The notes under the pieces: generated by a model
Told to the model about the DNA's origin: nothing
Database searches by the model: none
The model's input: the letters and a program-made list of their open reading frames with translations, nothing else
Assembly (NCBI RefSeq): GCF_001693485.1
Contig: NZ_MAXC01000012.1
Span: forward strand, 682,001 to 746,000
DNA: 64,000 nt
From: Bradyrhizobium sp. LMTR 3
GTDB taxonomy: Bacteria > Pseudomonadota > Alphaproteobacteria > Rhizobiales > Xanthobacteraceae
Direction: 5' to 3'
Translations under genes and position numbers: made by a program
Shown here: positions 28,111 through 37,868 of the stretch, piece by piece
Position numbering within the stretch: position 1 is the first letter of the stretch
Layout: every line of letters starts with the position of its first letter

Positions 28111-29589
28111 TCATCTCGTCGCGTAGTAGGGGGTGCGCTTGCCGAGGCGCGCGACGACGGCCTTGACGTTGGTGAACTCGTCAAACCCGTGCTGGCCCAT
28201 CTCGCGGCCGAAGCCGGACGCCTTGTAGCCACCGAATGGCGTCTGCGGTCCGTTATCAATTGTGGTGTTGATCCACACTGTACCGCTGCGCAGGCGCGGC
28301 GCGACCATATGTGCGGTGTCGAAGTTCTTGGTCCAGATCGTGTTGGCTAGGCCGTAGTTGGTGTCGTTGGCGAGCGCGACCGCCTCCTCCAGCGTCTTGA
28401 AGCGGCTGATCGATAGGATTGGCCCGAAGATCTCCTCGCGGAAGATCGTCATGCTCGGTAAGACGTAGTCGAACACGGTCGGCTGCACGAACAGGCCGCC
28501 GCCGGAACGGTCTGCCTCGCCGCCGGCGAGCAGCTTTGCACCCTCGGCTTTGCCTTTGTCGAAGTAGGAGCAGACTTTGTTGAAGTGGTTTTCGCTGATC
28601 ATCGCGCCCACTTCCGAGTCGTCGGCGTGGACGTCGCCTACTTTCATCGCCTTCGCGCGGGCGGCAAGCCGCTCGACGAACATGTCGGCGATCGTCTCGT
28701 CGACGAGCAGGCGAGCCGCCGAGCAGCAGCATTCGCCCTGGTTGAAGAAGATACCGAACAACGAACCGTCGATCGCGTCGTCGAGATCAGCGTCGGCAAA
28801 GACGATGTTGGCCGACTTGCCGCCCAGCTCCACCGAGACGCGCTTTAGCGTTTCGGCCGAATTGGTGACGATGCGACGGCCGACCGCCGTCGAGCCGGTG
28901 AACGAGACGAAGTCGACTTCGGGGCTCTTCACCAGAATCTCACCGACCGGATCACCATAGCCGGTGACGACCGAGAGCACGCCCTCAGGAATGCCGGCCT
29001 GACGGCCGAGGCGGGCGAGCTCGAGCGCGGTGCCGGAGGTGAACTCGGACGGCTTCACCACCACGGTGCAGCCGGCAGCGAGCGCATAGGGCACCTTCTG
29101 AGCAAAGATGATTGCTGGGAAATTCCACGGGATGATCATGCCCACGACGCCGATGGGCTCACGATGCACCCATGCCGTCTTGTCCGGGCCGAGATTCGTG
29201 AAGGTCTCGCCGTGCACCTGCATGGCGAGACCGGCAGCGAACTGGAACAGGTCGACCACGCCGTCGAGGTCGCCGCGCGCCGTGCGGATCGGCTTGCCGA
29301 CCTCGTCAACCTCGATACGCGCGAGCCGCTCTTTGTCCTCCTCCACTAGGTTGGCCCAGCGGCGGATGACAGCGGCGCGCTCGGCGCCGGACATGCGCGG
29401 CCAAGGCCCCTGGTCGAAAGCGTTGCGGGCAACGCGGATCGCAGCCTCGCAATCGGCGGCCGTGCCGCGGGCGAAGCGAGACACCAACCGTCCCGAGGCC
29501 GGCGACGCGCGCTCGATCGTCTCGGCGCCACCGCTTTCATAACCATGCACGTCAAGCCGGTAGGTACGGACGGTGGAAACATAGTTCAT
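28111..29589 (-). CDS. NAD-dependent aldehyde dehydrogenase
   Basis: A 492-residue enzyme with a complete ALDH fold. GMIIPWNFPAIIFAQKVPYA is the NAD-binding entry, FTGSTAVGRRI the coenzyme loop, and VSVELGGKSANIVF contains the general base Glu. The nucleophile region is FNQGECCCSAARL, with three adjacent cysteines; FREEIFGPI and GFGREMGQHG follow near the C-terminus. It oxidises an aldehyde to the acid. It lies 47 nt after the second GMC oxidoreductase on the same strand, which is the classic alcohol to aldehyde to acid pair, as in betaine synthesis or sugar-alcohol breakdown. Confidence 0.93.
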   Translation of the reverse strand: MNYVSTVRTYRLDVHGYESGGAETIERASPASGRLVSRFARGTAADCEAAIRVARNAFDQGPWPRMSGAERAAVIRRWANLVEEDKERLARIEVDEVGKPIRTARGDLDGVVDLFQFAAGLAMQVHGETFTNLGPDKTAWVHREPIGVVGMIIPWNFPAIIFAQKVPYALAAGCTVVVKPSEFTSGTALELARLGRQAGIPEGVLSVVTGYGDPVGEILVKSPEVDFVSFTGSTAVGRRIVTNSAETLKRVSVELGGKSANIVFADADLDDAIDGSLFGIFFNQGECCCSAARLLVDETIADMFVERLAARAKAMKVGDVHADDSEVGAMISENHFNKVCSYFDKGKAEGAKLLAGGEADRSGGGLFVQPTVFDYVLPSMTIFREEIFGPILSISRFKTLEEAVALANDTNYGLANTIWTKNFDTAHMVAPRLRSGTVWINTTIDNGPQTPFGGYKASGFGREMGQHGFDEFTNVKAVVARLGKRTPYYATR

Positions 29590-29636
29590 CGTAATTTCCT
29601 TCCCCTGAAGCAGTCTCGGCGGCCCGCTCAGCCCGC

Positions 29637-31253
29637 CTAAACAAACTTCGGTTGCGAGACGGGGGGACGATTGCCACTGATGAAATCGGAGGCGCGCTCG
29701 CCGATCATGATGCTGGGGGCGTTGGTGTTGCCGGAGACCAGCCGCGGCATGATCGAAGAGTCGGCAACGCGCAGGCCGTCCACGCCACGCACGCGGAGCT
29801 GCGGGTCGACCACGGCCATATCGTCCTGGCCCATCTTGCAGGTGCCGACCGGGTGGTAGCCGGATCGCGCGATCTTGCGAACAAAGGCCAGGTACTCGGC
29901 TCGCGTGCGCACCTTTGAGCCGGGCATGAACTCATTGACAATGTAGCGCGCCATTGCCGGCTGCGACATGATCTCCTGTCCGACCTTGACGCAATCGATC
30001 GTGCGCTCGACGTCGTAGGGATCGCCAAGAAAGTTCGGGTCGATCGATGGGGCGACACGGGGGTCGGCACTTTTCAGCGTCACCGCCCCGCGAGCGCGCG
30101 GATGCATGAAGTATCCGTTTAGCGTGCAGCCGTTGCCAGTCACTGTCTCGGCCGTGTCGTTGACTTCCTCCACGCCTGTGCCAGGGAGAAAATGGTATTG
30201 CAGGTCCGGCGCTTCCAGCGTCTTATCGGTCCAGCAGAAGGCGCCACCCTCCACGATGGTGGCAGCCACTGGCCCATTGCGAAATAGGATGTACTGGATG
30301 CCTGGCATGATCTTGCGGGTGGTCTTCTTATAGGCGTCGTATGATTCGACGTCCTTGACGTTGTACATCATGAAGACGTCAAGATGGTCGTGCAGGTTTT
30401 GGCCGACGCCGGGCAAGTCGACGAGCGTACGAATGCCGTGGCTCTGCAGGTGGGCTGACGGGCCGATGCCGGACAGCATCAGCAGCTTGGGCGAGCCGAT
30501 CGCACCGGCCGTCACCACGATCTCGCGCGAGGCTCGCTGTATTGTGGTCCGGCCGTTGTCGAGGATCTCGACGCCGACGGCCCGCCCCTTCTCGATCAGG
30601 ATGCGGCTGACCATTACGCTCGTGCGCACGGTCAGGTTCTTCCGCTTCATCGCCGACCTAAGATAGGCTACCGCGGCACTGCAGCGGCGGCCCTCGTAGT
30701 TTGTCGTCTGGTAAAGACCCGTACCGGCCTGGGCCGCGCCGTTGAAATCGGGATTGAATGGTACGCCGTACTCCTGGCAGGCCTGCACGAAAGCCTTGCT
30801 CAGCTTGTGTGGGTGCAGCTGGTCGACGACGCTGAGAGGGCCCTCAGTGCCATGATACGGACTGGAGAATTTCTCGTTTCTCTCCGAGCGCCTGAAGTAG
30901 GGAAGGACGTCCTTATAGCCCCAGCCGGTGCAGCCCATGTCGACCCAGTTATTGAAATCCTCCGCATTGCCTCGGATATAAACCTGCGCGTTGATCGAGG
31001 AGCCGCCGCCGAGCACCCGAGCCTGCGGATAGAGAGGAGTGATCCCGTCTTGATGCACCTGAGGCGCGAGTTGGTAGCGCCAGGTGAGAGATCCCTTGGT
31101 TGTCTTATAGAAGCCGACAGGCATGTGGATGTAAGGATTCCAGTCGCGCGGCCCCGCCTCCAGCAGCAGGACACGGGAATCCGGATCTTCTGAAAGGCGA
31201 GCGGCCAAGGCAGAACCCGCCGAACCACCGCCGACGATGATGATGTCGTGCAC
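29637..31253 (-). CDS. GMC-family FAD oxidoreductase (choline dehydrogenase-like) 2
   Basis: A 538-residue enzyme beginning MHDIIIVGGGSAGSALAARL with the FAD-binding GxGxxG. ARVLGGGSSINAQVYIRG is the family signature; the C-terminus has SGYHPVGTCKMGQ with the active-site His and SGNTNAPSIMIGERASDFI. It is similar in layout to the GMC enzyme at 24377 but reads on the other strand and is paired with an aldehyde dehydrogenase. The pair would turn a primary alcohol into a carboxylate. Its upstream region contains repeat copy A. Confidence 0.93.
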   Translation of the reverse strand: MHDIIIVGGGSAGSALAARLSEDPDSRVLLLEAGPRDWNPYIHMPVGFYKTTKGSLTWRYQLAPQVHQDGITPLYPQARVLGGGSSINAQVYIRGNAEDFNNWVDMGCTGWGYKDVLPYFRRSERNEKFSSPYHGTEGPLSVVDQLHPHKLSKAFVQACQEYGVPFNPDFNGAAQAGTGLYQTTNYEGRRCSAAVAYLRSAMKRKNLTVRTSVMVSRILIEKGRAVGVEILDNGRTTIQRASREIVVTAGAIGSPKLLMLSGIGPSAHLQSHGIRTLVDLPGVGQNLHDHLDVFMMYNVKDVESYDAYKKTTRKIMPGIQYILFRNGPVAATIVEGGAFCWTDKTLEAPDLQYHFLPGTGVEEVNDTAETVTGNGCTLNGYFMHPRARGAVTLKSADPRVAPSIDPNFLGDPYDVERTIDCVKVGQEIMSQPAMARYIVNEFMPGSKVRTRAEYLAFVRKIARSGYHPVGTCKMGQDDMAVVDPQLRVRGVDGLRVADSSIMPRLVSGNTNAPSIMIGERASDFISGNRPPVSQPKFV

Positions 31254-31299
31254 AATCCCCTCCCTCAGCCGGCCGGGGTATGCGCCAGCGCTAACCCTA

Positions 31300-31650
31300 G
31301 GCCGCGGCGAAAGTATTGGCAGGCAGCGTGCTGCGTTAGGACGTTTCTCCGGATTGCATGTACTTTTTTACGTGAGATCAGCACCTGAATAGATGTGTCG
31401 ATCTATTCGCTGTGAAGCAAATCCCTTCTGACCGGCACGCATGCTTCAGCGAGCCCTCATGCGCGCGACTGCTGAAAAGTCCAAATATTCGCACGAACTG
31501 TCCTAACCCTGGCACGGGATCACTTCTAGGATTGGAAACGTAAGCTCATACGTTCGCGGCGGCCGAAGCTTGCTTCCAGATTCGCGGATGGCGATGCCTA
31601 TCAGATGCCAGCTAGAATGCTCAAATCCAATATCATGGCCAAGCTATGTA
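31300..31650 (+). repeat. Diverged duplicated segment, copy A
   Basis: About 350 nt alignable by eye with 43993-44350 in the same orientation. Landmarks shared by both: TGCGTTAGGACG / AGCGTTAGGACG, TGTACTTTTTTACGTG / TGTACTTTCTTACGTG, TGCTGAAAAGT / TGCCGAAAAGT, GCCGAAGCTTGC (identical), and ATCATGGCCAAGC / ATCATGGCTAGGC at the end. It lies between the second GMC gene and the first CaiB gene. No gene is evident in it; it may hold promoters of both neighbours. Confidence 0.7.
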
Positions 31651-31932
31651 AGATCGACTGTTGCTCGATGGGCGATGCCGCCGATGTCGTAAAGGGCGTG
31701 ACAGCGCATGAGTCCAGGCGCATTCGCCAGCGTCGTTGCCGATTTTACGGGCGCCCTCAACGATGAATATGCCAGAACCACAAGCTTCAAAAAGCGGATC
31801 GCGCAGGCGGCACTCCAAGGCACATGCAAAATATGGCACATGATCATTTCGCCCGAACTTCTCATGTGATGAACCAACTCTGGTGAGTGGTGAAATCTGA
31901 CAACGACTGCGCGGATCCGGGACGGGGTTTCT
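31651..31932. other. Upstream region of first CaiB gene
   Basis: No gene seen. Together with copy A it makes a 680-nt intergenic stretch between a minus-strand and a plus-strand operon, so promoters for both directions are expected. Confidence 0.3.
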
Positions 31933-33126
31933 ATGCTCGAAGGCATCAAGATTTTGAGTTTCACGCATTTTCTGCAGGGTCCCGCGGCCGTGCAGATGCT
32001 GGCTGATGCCGGGGCTGACGTGATCAAGATCGAGCCGCCGGGGGGTGCGTTTGAGCGCGGCTGGTCCGGCTTAGATGCTTTCAAGGAAGGTGTCAGCATC
32101 TTCTTTCTGCTCGGCAACCGTAATCAGCGCAGCATCTCGCTAGACCTTCGCAGCGACAAGGCGAGACAGATCGTGCTACGCATGGTGCGCGAAGCCGACG
32201 TGCTGCTTGAAAACTACCGTCCGGGCGTCCTGGAGCGGCTTGGCTTTGGTTATGAAGACATGAAAGCCGTCAACCCCCGCCTCGTCTATTGTTCCTGCTC
32301 GGGCTATGGATCGTCCGGCCCCTACTCGAAGCGGCCGGGCCAGGACATGTTGCTGCAGGCTATGAGCGGCATGACGATGCTTTCGGGCGGGGCTGATGCG
32401 CCCCCGACTCCGGTCGGCTCTGCAATTGTTGATCAGCACGCCGCCGCGCTTGCAGCGTTCGGCGTAGTTTCGGCGCTGCTCTCGCGTCAGCGCACCGGGC
32501 GCGGCGCGCTCGTGGAGAGCAACCTCCTCAATGCGGCCCTGGATCTGCAGATTGAGCCGTTTACCTATTACCTTAACAAGGGCCGGCTCTGGGCGCGCAC
32601 GGACCCGCCGCTGGGCAGCCGCTTCCACCCCGCTCCGTACGGGATTTATCGCACCGCAAATGGCTGGATCGCGATTTCGCTGACTCCGACATCACAGATG
32701 GCGGCGGCGCTCGACTGTCCGCAGCTGGCAGATTTCAATGACCCTAAGGATCCGATGCGTCGGCGGGACGAAATCCATCACATTGTCTATGAGCGCGTGC
32801 AGACCCGTACGACGGCGGAGTGGATGGCGATCTTCGATGCCCACAACATCTGGTACGCGCCGGTGAATGACTATGAGGAGGTCGAAGCCGATCCGCAGGT
32901 CGCATATAACAAGATGATCATGATGGTCGATCACCCTGAAGCGGGCGAGGTGCGGCTCTTAGCGCATCCGGTCCGCTACGACGGCGAGGCGCCATCGCTA
33001 CGGCGATTGCCGCCTCGACAAGGCGAACATACCAGGGAAATCCTGGCCGAGCTTGGCTATGCAGCGGACGAAATCCACGCATTGTCTGATGCCGGAATAG
33101 CCATCGCCAAGAAGGCCGCGTCGTGA
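31933..33126 (+). CDS. CaiB/BaiF-type CoA transferase 1
   Basis: A 397-residue family III CoA transferase. LEGIKILSFTHFLQGPAAVQ is the CoA-binding N-terminus; NRNQRSISLDLRSDKARQIV and VLLENYRPGVLERLGFGYED are family hallmarks. The catalytic Asp lies in GSAIVDQHAAALAAFG. These enzymes move CoA from one acid to another, activating the acceptor as its thioester. Its stop overlaps the GTG start of a MaoC-type hydratase by 4 nt, so transfer and hydration are coupled. A second homologue lies at 44761 and a fragment of a third near 43800. Confidence 0.92.
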   Translation: MLEGIKILSFTHFLQGPAAVQMLADAGADVIKIEPPGGAFERGWSGLDAFKEGVSIFFLLGNRNQRSISLDLRSDKARQIVLRMVREADVLLENYRPGVLERLGFGYEDMKAVNPRLVYCSCSGYGSSGPYSKRPGQDMLLQAMSGMTMLSGGADAPPTPVGSAIVDQHAAALAAFGVVSALLSRQRTGRGALVESNLLNAALDLQIEPFTYYLNKGRLWARTDPPLGSRFHPAPYGIYRTANGWIAISLTPTSQMAAALDCPQLADFNDPKDPMRRRDEIHHIVYERVQTRTTAEWMAIFDAHNIWYAPVNDYEEVEADPQVAYNKMIMMVDHPEAGEVRLLAHPVRYDGEAPSLRRLPPRQGEHTREILAELGYAADEIHALSDAGIAIAKKAAS

Positions 33127-33569
33127 GCATCACAACAAAGCCGGCATCCTGGCAACTACCGAGCTTCAGCAAGTTCGATATTGGCCGAACGCATACAGTG
33201 ACGCGCACCTTCACCGGAACGGAAGTGGACGCATTCGGCTATCTCTCCGGAGACCTCAACCCCCTGCACATGGATGACGAGTTCGCCGCGCGTTGCCCAT
33301 TCGGCAGACGGGTAGTGCATGGCCTGCTCACCGCGGCGGTGGTTTCGCGCGCGCACACCGAGCTGACCGGACCTGGTTTTGTCTTTGTCGGACAGGAGCT
33401 GCGGTTTTTGAAGCCAGTCTTTATCGATGACAAGATCACGGCGGAGGTCACTATCGTTGGCAAGAAGGAAGCCAAGCGGATTTTGATCGTGGACACGATG
33501 GTCCGCAAACAGACGGGCGAGGCCGTCCTTAGCGGACTTTCGGCTTACAAGTATCTGCGTTTCAGATAG
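33123..33569 (+). CDS. MaoC-like hydratase 1
   Basis: A 148-residue hot-dog fold protein starting with GTG inside the stop of the CoA transferase (GTGA). The MaoC hydratase motif is complete: SGDLNPLHMDDEFAARCPFGRRVVHG contains the catalytic Asp-His pair and the G-x-x-V-V-H-G end. RFLKPVFIDDKITAEVTI follows as usual. It would hydrate the enoyl-CoA formed after CoA transfer. A homologue is present at 39100 on the other strand. Confidence 0.9.
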   Translation: MSITTKPASWQLPSFSKFDIGRTHTVTRTFTGTEVDAFGYLSGDLNPLHMDDEFAARCPFGRRVVHGLLTAAVVSRAHTELTGPGFVFVGQELRFLKPVFIDDKITAEVTIVGKKEAKRILIVDTMVRKQTGEAVLSGLSAYKYLRFR

Positions 33570-33660
33570 GGCCTTCGTTGCACTGCAGCAGAAATTCACG
33601 AGACGACGGATTCGCTGAAGACGGAGCTGGCATATTGCCGCCATTGAGGCTATAAAATGG

Positions 33661-33676
33661 CTGAAATCGTTTTCAG
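33661..33676 (+). promoter_or_regulatory. Palindromic operator CTGAAATCGTTTTCAG, copy 1
   Basis: A 16-bp near-perfect palindrome with central CG, the usual form of LacI-family operators. The identical 16 bases occur at 46033-46048. It lies 92 nt after the MaoC stop and 38 nt before the ATG of the AraC regulator. Confidence 0.7.
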
Positions 33677-33713
33677 ACTTCAACGGTAACCTACAGTTGT
33701 AGCTGCAAAGCCG

Positions 33714-34691
33714 ATGGAAAACGTAGAAGGACCAATTCGAGCGAGGCTGGGCCAACGACCGGCGACAACCGGCTCCTTTTTTTCACGAGGCCAGTCAGCG
33801 CACCGCCACCCTTGTTGTTCACCGCCGGTCGTGAAGATCGAGCACTACGATTACGGCTCCGAGATCAAGTCGCTCAACGTCCATTTAGCACCAGTAGAGA
33901 AGCTGAAATCGACGCTGCCCTACCCGCATCGGCACGACTTCTATCAAATCGTCTGGGTAACACGCGGAACCGGCTGCCACATCATCGACTCCGTCAAATA
34001 CGAGGTCCGGCAGAACAGCCTATTCTTCATGGCGCCAGGGCAAATCCACGATTTCACGCTCTCGGAAGACACGCTCGGACACACTATCAGCTTCAGCCCG
34101 GAATTCTTCGCTTTCAGAGTCCACAACCGGCATTCGCTCATCGACATTCCGATCTACAGTCTCGAAAATCTCAACAACGCGCTTTATCTGGACGATATGC
34201 AGGCCGAGAGTTTCCGCCAGATCATGGACGCCATAATCGAAGAATACACGGCGGAGAAGACCGGGCATGAGGATGTGATCTGGTCTTATTTGCGGATCTT
34301 CCTCATGAAGATGTCACGGATAGCCGTACCTCCCGCCATCGCCGACCTGTCGTCCCGAAACCTGCTCCTATCACGCCGTTTTAAGAGCGCGCTGGAGAAG
34401 AACTTCGGCAACATCAACGAGACGGCGGAATATGCCAAGCTTCTCAAGGTCACCGAGCGTGCACTCAACGAAGCCACTCGGCAAGCCCTTGGTTTAACCG
34501 CGGCTCAGCTCATTCGCGAGCGGATCATGCTGGAGGCCAAGCGGCTGCTGCTGCACACCGACATCGGCGTGGCTGAGATCGCAGATCGTCTCGGCTTCGA
34601 GGATCCTGCGTACTTCAGCCGCTGTTTCAAGAAGCACACCACCCGCTCGCCAATCGAATTCCGCCAAAGCCTCGCTACACTGAACTTTTGA
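33714..34691 (+). CDS. AraC-family regulator with cupin sensor domain
   Basis: Up to 325 residues. A cupin-like ligand-binding half includes LPYPHRHDFYQIVWVTRGTG and NSLFFMAPGQIHDF. The C-terminal 100 residues are two helix-turn-helix units: the first is degenerate (EYAKLLKVTERALNEATRQ), the second typical (DIGVAEIADRLGFEDPAYFSRCFKKHT). The ATG at 33714 and a GTG at 33831 (VKIEHYDYG, where family members usually begin) are both possible starts. It precedes a GH88-type hydrolase, probably its target, and follows a LacI-type operator, suggesting a regulatory cascade. Confidence 0.88.
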   Translation: MENVEGPIRARLGQRPATTGSFFSRGQSAHRHPCCSPPVVKIEHYDYGSEIKSLNVHLAPVEKLKSTLPYPHRHDFYQIVWVTRGTGCHIIDSVKYEVRQNSLFFMAPGQIHDFTLSEDTLGHTISFSPEFFAFRVHNRHSLIDIPIYSLENLNNALYLDDMQAESFRQIMDAIIEEYTAEKTGHEDVIWSYLRIFLMKMSRIAVPPAIADLSSRNLLLSRRFKSALEKNFGNINETAEYAKLLKVTERALNEATRQALGLTAAQLIRERIMLEAKRLLLHTDIGVAEIADRLGFEDPAYFSRCFKKHTTRSPIEFRQSLATLNF

Positions 34692-34787
34692 TCCATCGCC
34701 GAATAAACAAAGCGAAACTGGCAGTCCTCAACCCATCGGGGGCTCGTCGCGAAGATCTCACCCACCTGTTTTCTCTCGGAAAGAAGC

Positions 34788-36011
34788 ATGCCGGACACCA
34801 CCACAAATTCGATCGAACTCACTGGCGCGCAGCGGCGACTGTTCACCGAGGTCCTGAACGTTATGGCCCGCAAAGTGGCGGAAGACGAGCCGACATTGGG
34901 CGTCGAATTTCCGCATGTTACAGCACCGGACGGCTCCTGGATTAAGCTGCCGGCTTCGCTGTCGGCGGGCTATAGCGGCGACGCCTGGAGCCACGGCAAC
35001 TGGCTGTGCGGCTTCTGGGTTGGCCTGTTGTTGACCTGTTATCTGCATACCAACGAGAAGAAATACCTGATCTGGGCGCGCGAACGCATGCGGCTCGTGG
35101 CTCAGCGCGCGGACGACCCCAACACGCATGACATCGGCTTCATCTTTGACAGCAGCGCGATTCCCGCATATGCGATCACGGGCGATCGCTGGTATGCGGA
35201 TATCGCCATGACGGCGGCCGACAAGCTGCGCGCACGGATCATCACCACGCGCAGCGGCGCATATCTCGCCTCCTGGGGGCCCTTGGACGACCCGCGCGGG
35301 CAATGCAGTTCGGCCATTGACACCATGGCCAATCTCTCGCTGTTGTATTGGGCAACCAATTACAGCGGCGATCGCAGCTATCGCCTGGCCGCCGAAGCGC
35401 ACGCCGACATGACCGCAAAGGCCTTCATTCGTCCCGATCATTCCACCTACCATGCGGTGGAGTACGACGTAGTGAGCGGCGCGCGGAAGCGCGGCTATAC
35501 GTTCCAGGGAGCGGGCGACGAATCCGCCTGGACCCGCGGTCAGGGCTGGGCCATCTACGGCTTCGTCAACTCCGCGCGAGAGACCGGGCAGCGCCGATAT
35601 CTAGACCTCGCCGAACAGCTTGCAAACTATTATATGAAGCGGCTCGCTGGACGTCAGGTCCCGCCGTGGGACTTCGATGCGACGGAGGCCGATGCCGACA
35701 TTAAGGACACGGCGGCAGCGGCCGTGATTTCATCCGCCTTACTCGAGCTGGGGCGGTTGCATCCCGATGGCGCCGCTGCTTCGGCGTGGACTGAGAAGGG
35801 ATTGGCGATGCTGGAAGCGCTGTGCAGCGATGAGTTCGCGCGAGAACCGTTGCATCGCGGCTTGTTAAAGAATTCCTGCTACTCGAAGCCGCACAATGAG
35901 GGTGTACGCAGCGCGACCATGTTCGGCGACTTCTTCTTCACCGAGGCCCTGTGCCGCGTCATGCTGCCCGGTAAGTTCCGACCGCTGACGGCGGTGCCGA
36001 CACTCGCGTGA
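34788..36011 (+). CDS. GH88-type unsaturated glucuronyl hydrolase 1
   Basis: A 407-residue alpha/alpha-barrel hydrolase. The two catalytic aspartates of the family are present: D115 in THDIGF and D178 in SSAIDTMANLSLL. GAGDESAWTRGQGWAIYGF and the late VPPWDFDATEADADIKDTAAAA are also characteristic. GH88 enzymes remove unsaturated uronic acids from oligosaccharides left by polysaccharide lyases. No signal peptide is seen, so it acts in the cytoplasm on an imported oligomer. It lies about 100 nt after the AraC regulator. A second, more divergent GH88-type gene is at 37869. Confidence 0.9.
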   Translation: MPDTTTNSIELTGAQRRLFTEVLNVMARKVAEDEPTLGVEFPHVTAPDGSWIKLPASLSAGYSGDAWSHGNWLCGFWVGLLLTCYLHTNEKKYLIWARERMRLVAQRADDPNTHDIGFIFDSSAIPAYAITGDRWYADIAMTAADKLRARIITTRSGAYLASWGPLDDPRGQCSSAIDTMANLSLLYWATNYSGDRSYRLAAEAHADMTAKAFIRPDHSTYHAVEYDVVSGARKRGYTFQGAGDESAWTRGQGWAIYGFVNSARETGQRRYLDLAEQLANYYMKRLAGRQVPPWDFDATEADADIKDTAAAAVISSALLELGRLHPDGAAASAWTEKGLAMLEALCSDEFAREPLHRGLLKNSCYSKPHNEGVRSATMFGDFFFTEALCRVMLPGKFRPLTAVPTLA

Positions 36012-36224
36012 GATGAACTGGCCTTTCGCGAGCTGATCTGCCCAGCACGCGCCACTTCCAGGAATATCCAAACCCGCTCCCAATCAATCGACTACACTTT
36101 CTGAACGATCGCAACATTCAGCCGTCGTTGCACACGCGCTTTATTACAGCCGCACGGCTTGAGCTCGGCCGCCAGCTGGCCTCTCCAGCTGGACCTCAAA
36201 CCGCTGCGCTCTAGCCTAGCTTGG

Positions 36225-36701
36225 TCACCAGCATGCGATAGAAGCCATTGGTAAAGTGAAGCCGGCTTTGACTCTGTCCAAAACGACCATACTTTCAAAG
36301 CGCTTTATGTCTGGGTTTTCGTCTACCAAAAACCGAGTAAACTGCTCGTACTCTTCCATATTATTTGCTGTTACTAGGAGAACGAAGTCAGTCTGACCGG
36401 TAACGTAGAAGCCGCTCATCACCTCTGGCATTTTGCGGATTGTCTGCTTAAAGCGATCGACGATATCGGTCCGATCGCGCTCAAACGAAACGAGAACCAA
36501 CAGGCTCACGTTCCGTCCGATTGCTTTTGGCGAGACGATTGAAACGTCTCCTTCTATGACGCGTTGTGATCGCAGGCGCTTCAGTCGACGCTGAACTCCG
36601 GATGCAGACAAACCCACCTTCGCACCGAGCTCTTCACTGGTCAGGCGATTGTTGCGCTGTACGAGGTCAAGAAGACGAGCATCAATTCTATCGAGTTGCA
36701 T
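36225..36701 (-). CDS. Lrp/AsnC-family regulator
   Basis: The start at 36701 (MQLDRIDARLLDLVQRN) gives 158 residues, the family's usual length; a longer open frame upstream is not coding-like. Residues 1-60 are the winged helix-turn-helix (LTSEELGAKVGLSASGVQRRLKRL). Residues 65-150 form the RAM effector domain (VLVSFERDRTDIVDRF through GQTDFVLLVTANNMEEYEQF). Lrp-type proteins sense amino acids or related acids. It is read in the same direction as the DapA-like gene about 190 nt upstream and may control it. Confidence 0.9.
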   Translation of the reverse strand: MQLDRIDARLLDLVQRNNRLTSEELGAKVGLSASGVQRRLKRLRSQRVIEGDVSIVSPKAIGRNVSLLVLVSFERDRTDIVDRFKQTIRKMPEVMSGFYVTGQTDFVLLVTANNMEEYEQFTRFLVDENPDIKRFESMVVLDRVKAGFTLPMASIACW

Positions 36702-36894
36702 GGCTGCGCCACGTTCAGAAGATCGAAATTCCGGAAACCTGATGAGCAGTTCGCGATCGGTCGAGGCAGCAGAGTAGACGGCGGGAGCGCACACATCATG
36801 CGCTCCCGGTAGCGGATCAGCTTGCAAATTCCCCAGCCCAAGTTTTCATCAACGGTCGAGCCGAAATCCAGTGCTCGCATGCCGCGTCTCGGCG

Positions 36895-37824
36895 TCAGCG
36901 TCCCCAGTGCAATGCCAGAGGATTTGCTTCCCGCGCAAGCTCGATTAGCCTGGCTCTTGTATCCGGATGGATCTGCTCGAGCGGATGGCGCACCGCCTCG
37001 CATTTGATGACCTTGCCTTCCGCCATCACGCTCTTGGCGGCACGCAAGCCGCATTGCCGGTTCTCGAAGTTGATCAACGGCAGGACGCGCGCGTAGGCGA
37101 CCGCGGCATCTGAGCGACGTCCCGCCTTGTGATTGTCGATGACATCGCGCAACAGATCCGGAAGCAGCGCGCTCGGCATGGTACCGGTGGCACCGGCGTC
37201 GAGATCGGCCATCATGGTAATGGCCTCCTCCCCGTCAAATGGACCGACAATGGACTCGCCAGCTGCTTGGATCAGCGAGCGGAGTTTTGCCGCGGCAAAG
37301 GGCACTTCGACCTTGAAATAGCTGACGAGCGGCACCGCACGCGCTAGACGCGCCAGAAAAGGCACCGTCAGCGTCACGCCGCTTAGCGGCGCATCCTGAA
37401 CCATGATCGGAATCTTCGCAGCCTCGGCAACACGGCTGAAATGCTGCAACATGCCCGCTTCATCCGTCCCCAGGCCCACGCCGTGGTACGGCGGCATCAG
37501 CATCAACAGGCTCGCGCCGCGCTCGGTCGCATAGCGCGCCCGCTCCTCCGCGATCCGGGTGCTGAAATGGCTGCATGTCACCATCACCGGCTTGCGGCCA
37601 GCGACGTGCGACAGGCAGAGATCGACCAGCGTATCGCGCTCCTCGTCCGACAACAGGAACTGCTCGGAATAGTTGGCCAGAATGCAAATGCCGTCGACGC
37701 CCTGGTCGATCATGCAGTCCAGTAGACGCTTCTGTCCTTCGAGGTCGAGGCCACCCTCCTCCGTGAACGGGGTGGGAGCGACCGGAAACAGGCCGCTATA
37801 GACCGGAGAGTCTAGACTTGTCAT
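36895..37824 (-). CDS. DapA-family lyase/aldolase
   Basis: A 309-residue class I aldolase-fold enzyme (dihydrodipicolinate synthase/N-acetylneuraminate lyase family). GLFPVAPTPFTEEGGLDLEG is the N-terminal signature and the Schiff-base lysine is K171 in VSYFKVE. The usual catalytic Tyr (YNxP) is replaced: the strand reads IMVQDAPLSGVTL. The chemistry may thus differ from DHDPS and be closer to keto-deoxy-sugar acid or hydroxy-proline-type lyases. It lies 45 nt after the second GH88-type gene on the same strand. A role in cleaving a keto-deoxy acid from uronide breakdown is plausible inference. Confidence 0.88.
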   Translation of the reverse strand: MTSLDSPVYSGLFPVAPTPFTEEGGLDLEGQKRLLDCMIDQGVDGICILANYSEQFLLSDEERDTLVDLCLSHVAGRKPVMVTCSHFSTRIAEERARYATERGASLLMLMPPYHGVGLGTDEAGMLQHFSRVAEAAKIPIMVQDAPLSGVTLTVPFLARLARAVPLVSYFKVEVPFAAAKLRSLIQAAGESIVGPFDGEEAITMMADLDAGATGTMPSALLPDLLRDVIDNHKAGRRSDAAVAYARVLPLINFENRQCGLRAAKSVMAEGKVIKCEAVRHPLEQIHPDTRARLIELAREANPLALHWGR

Positions 37825-37868
37825 AACATGCTTCCACGTATCGCGAGAGGTGACTTCGATCGATATGT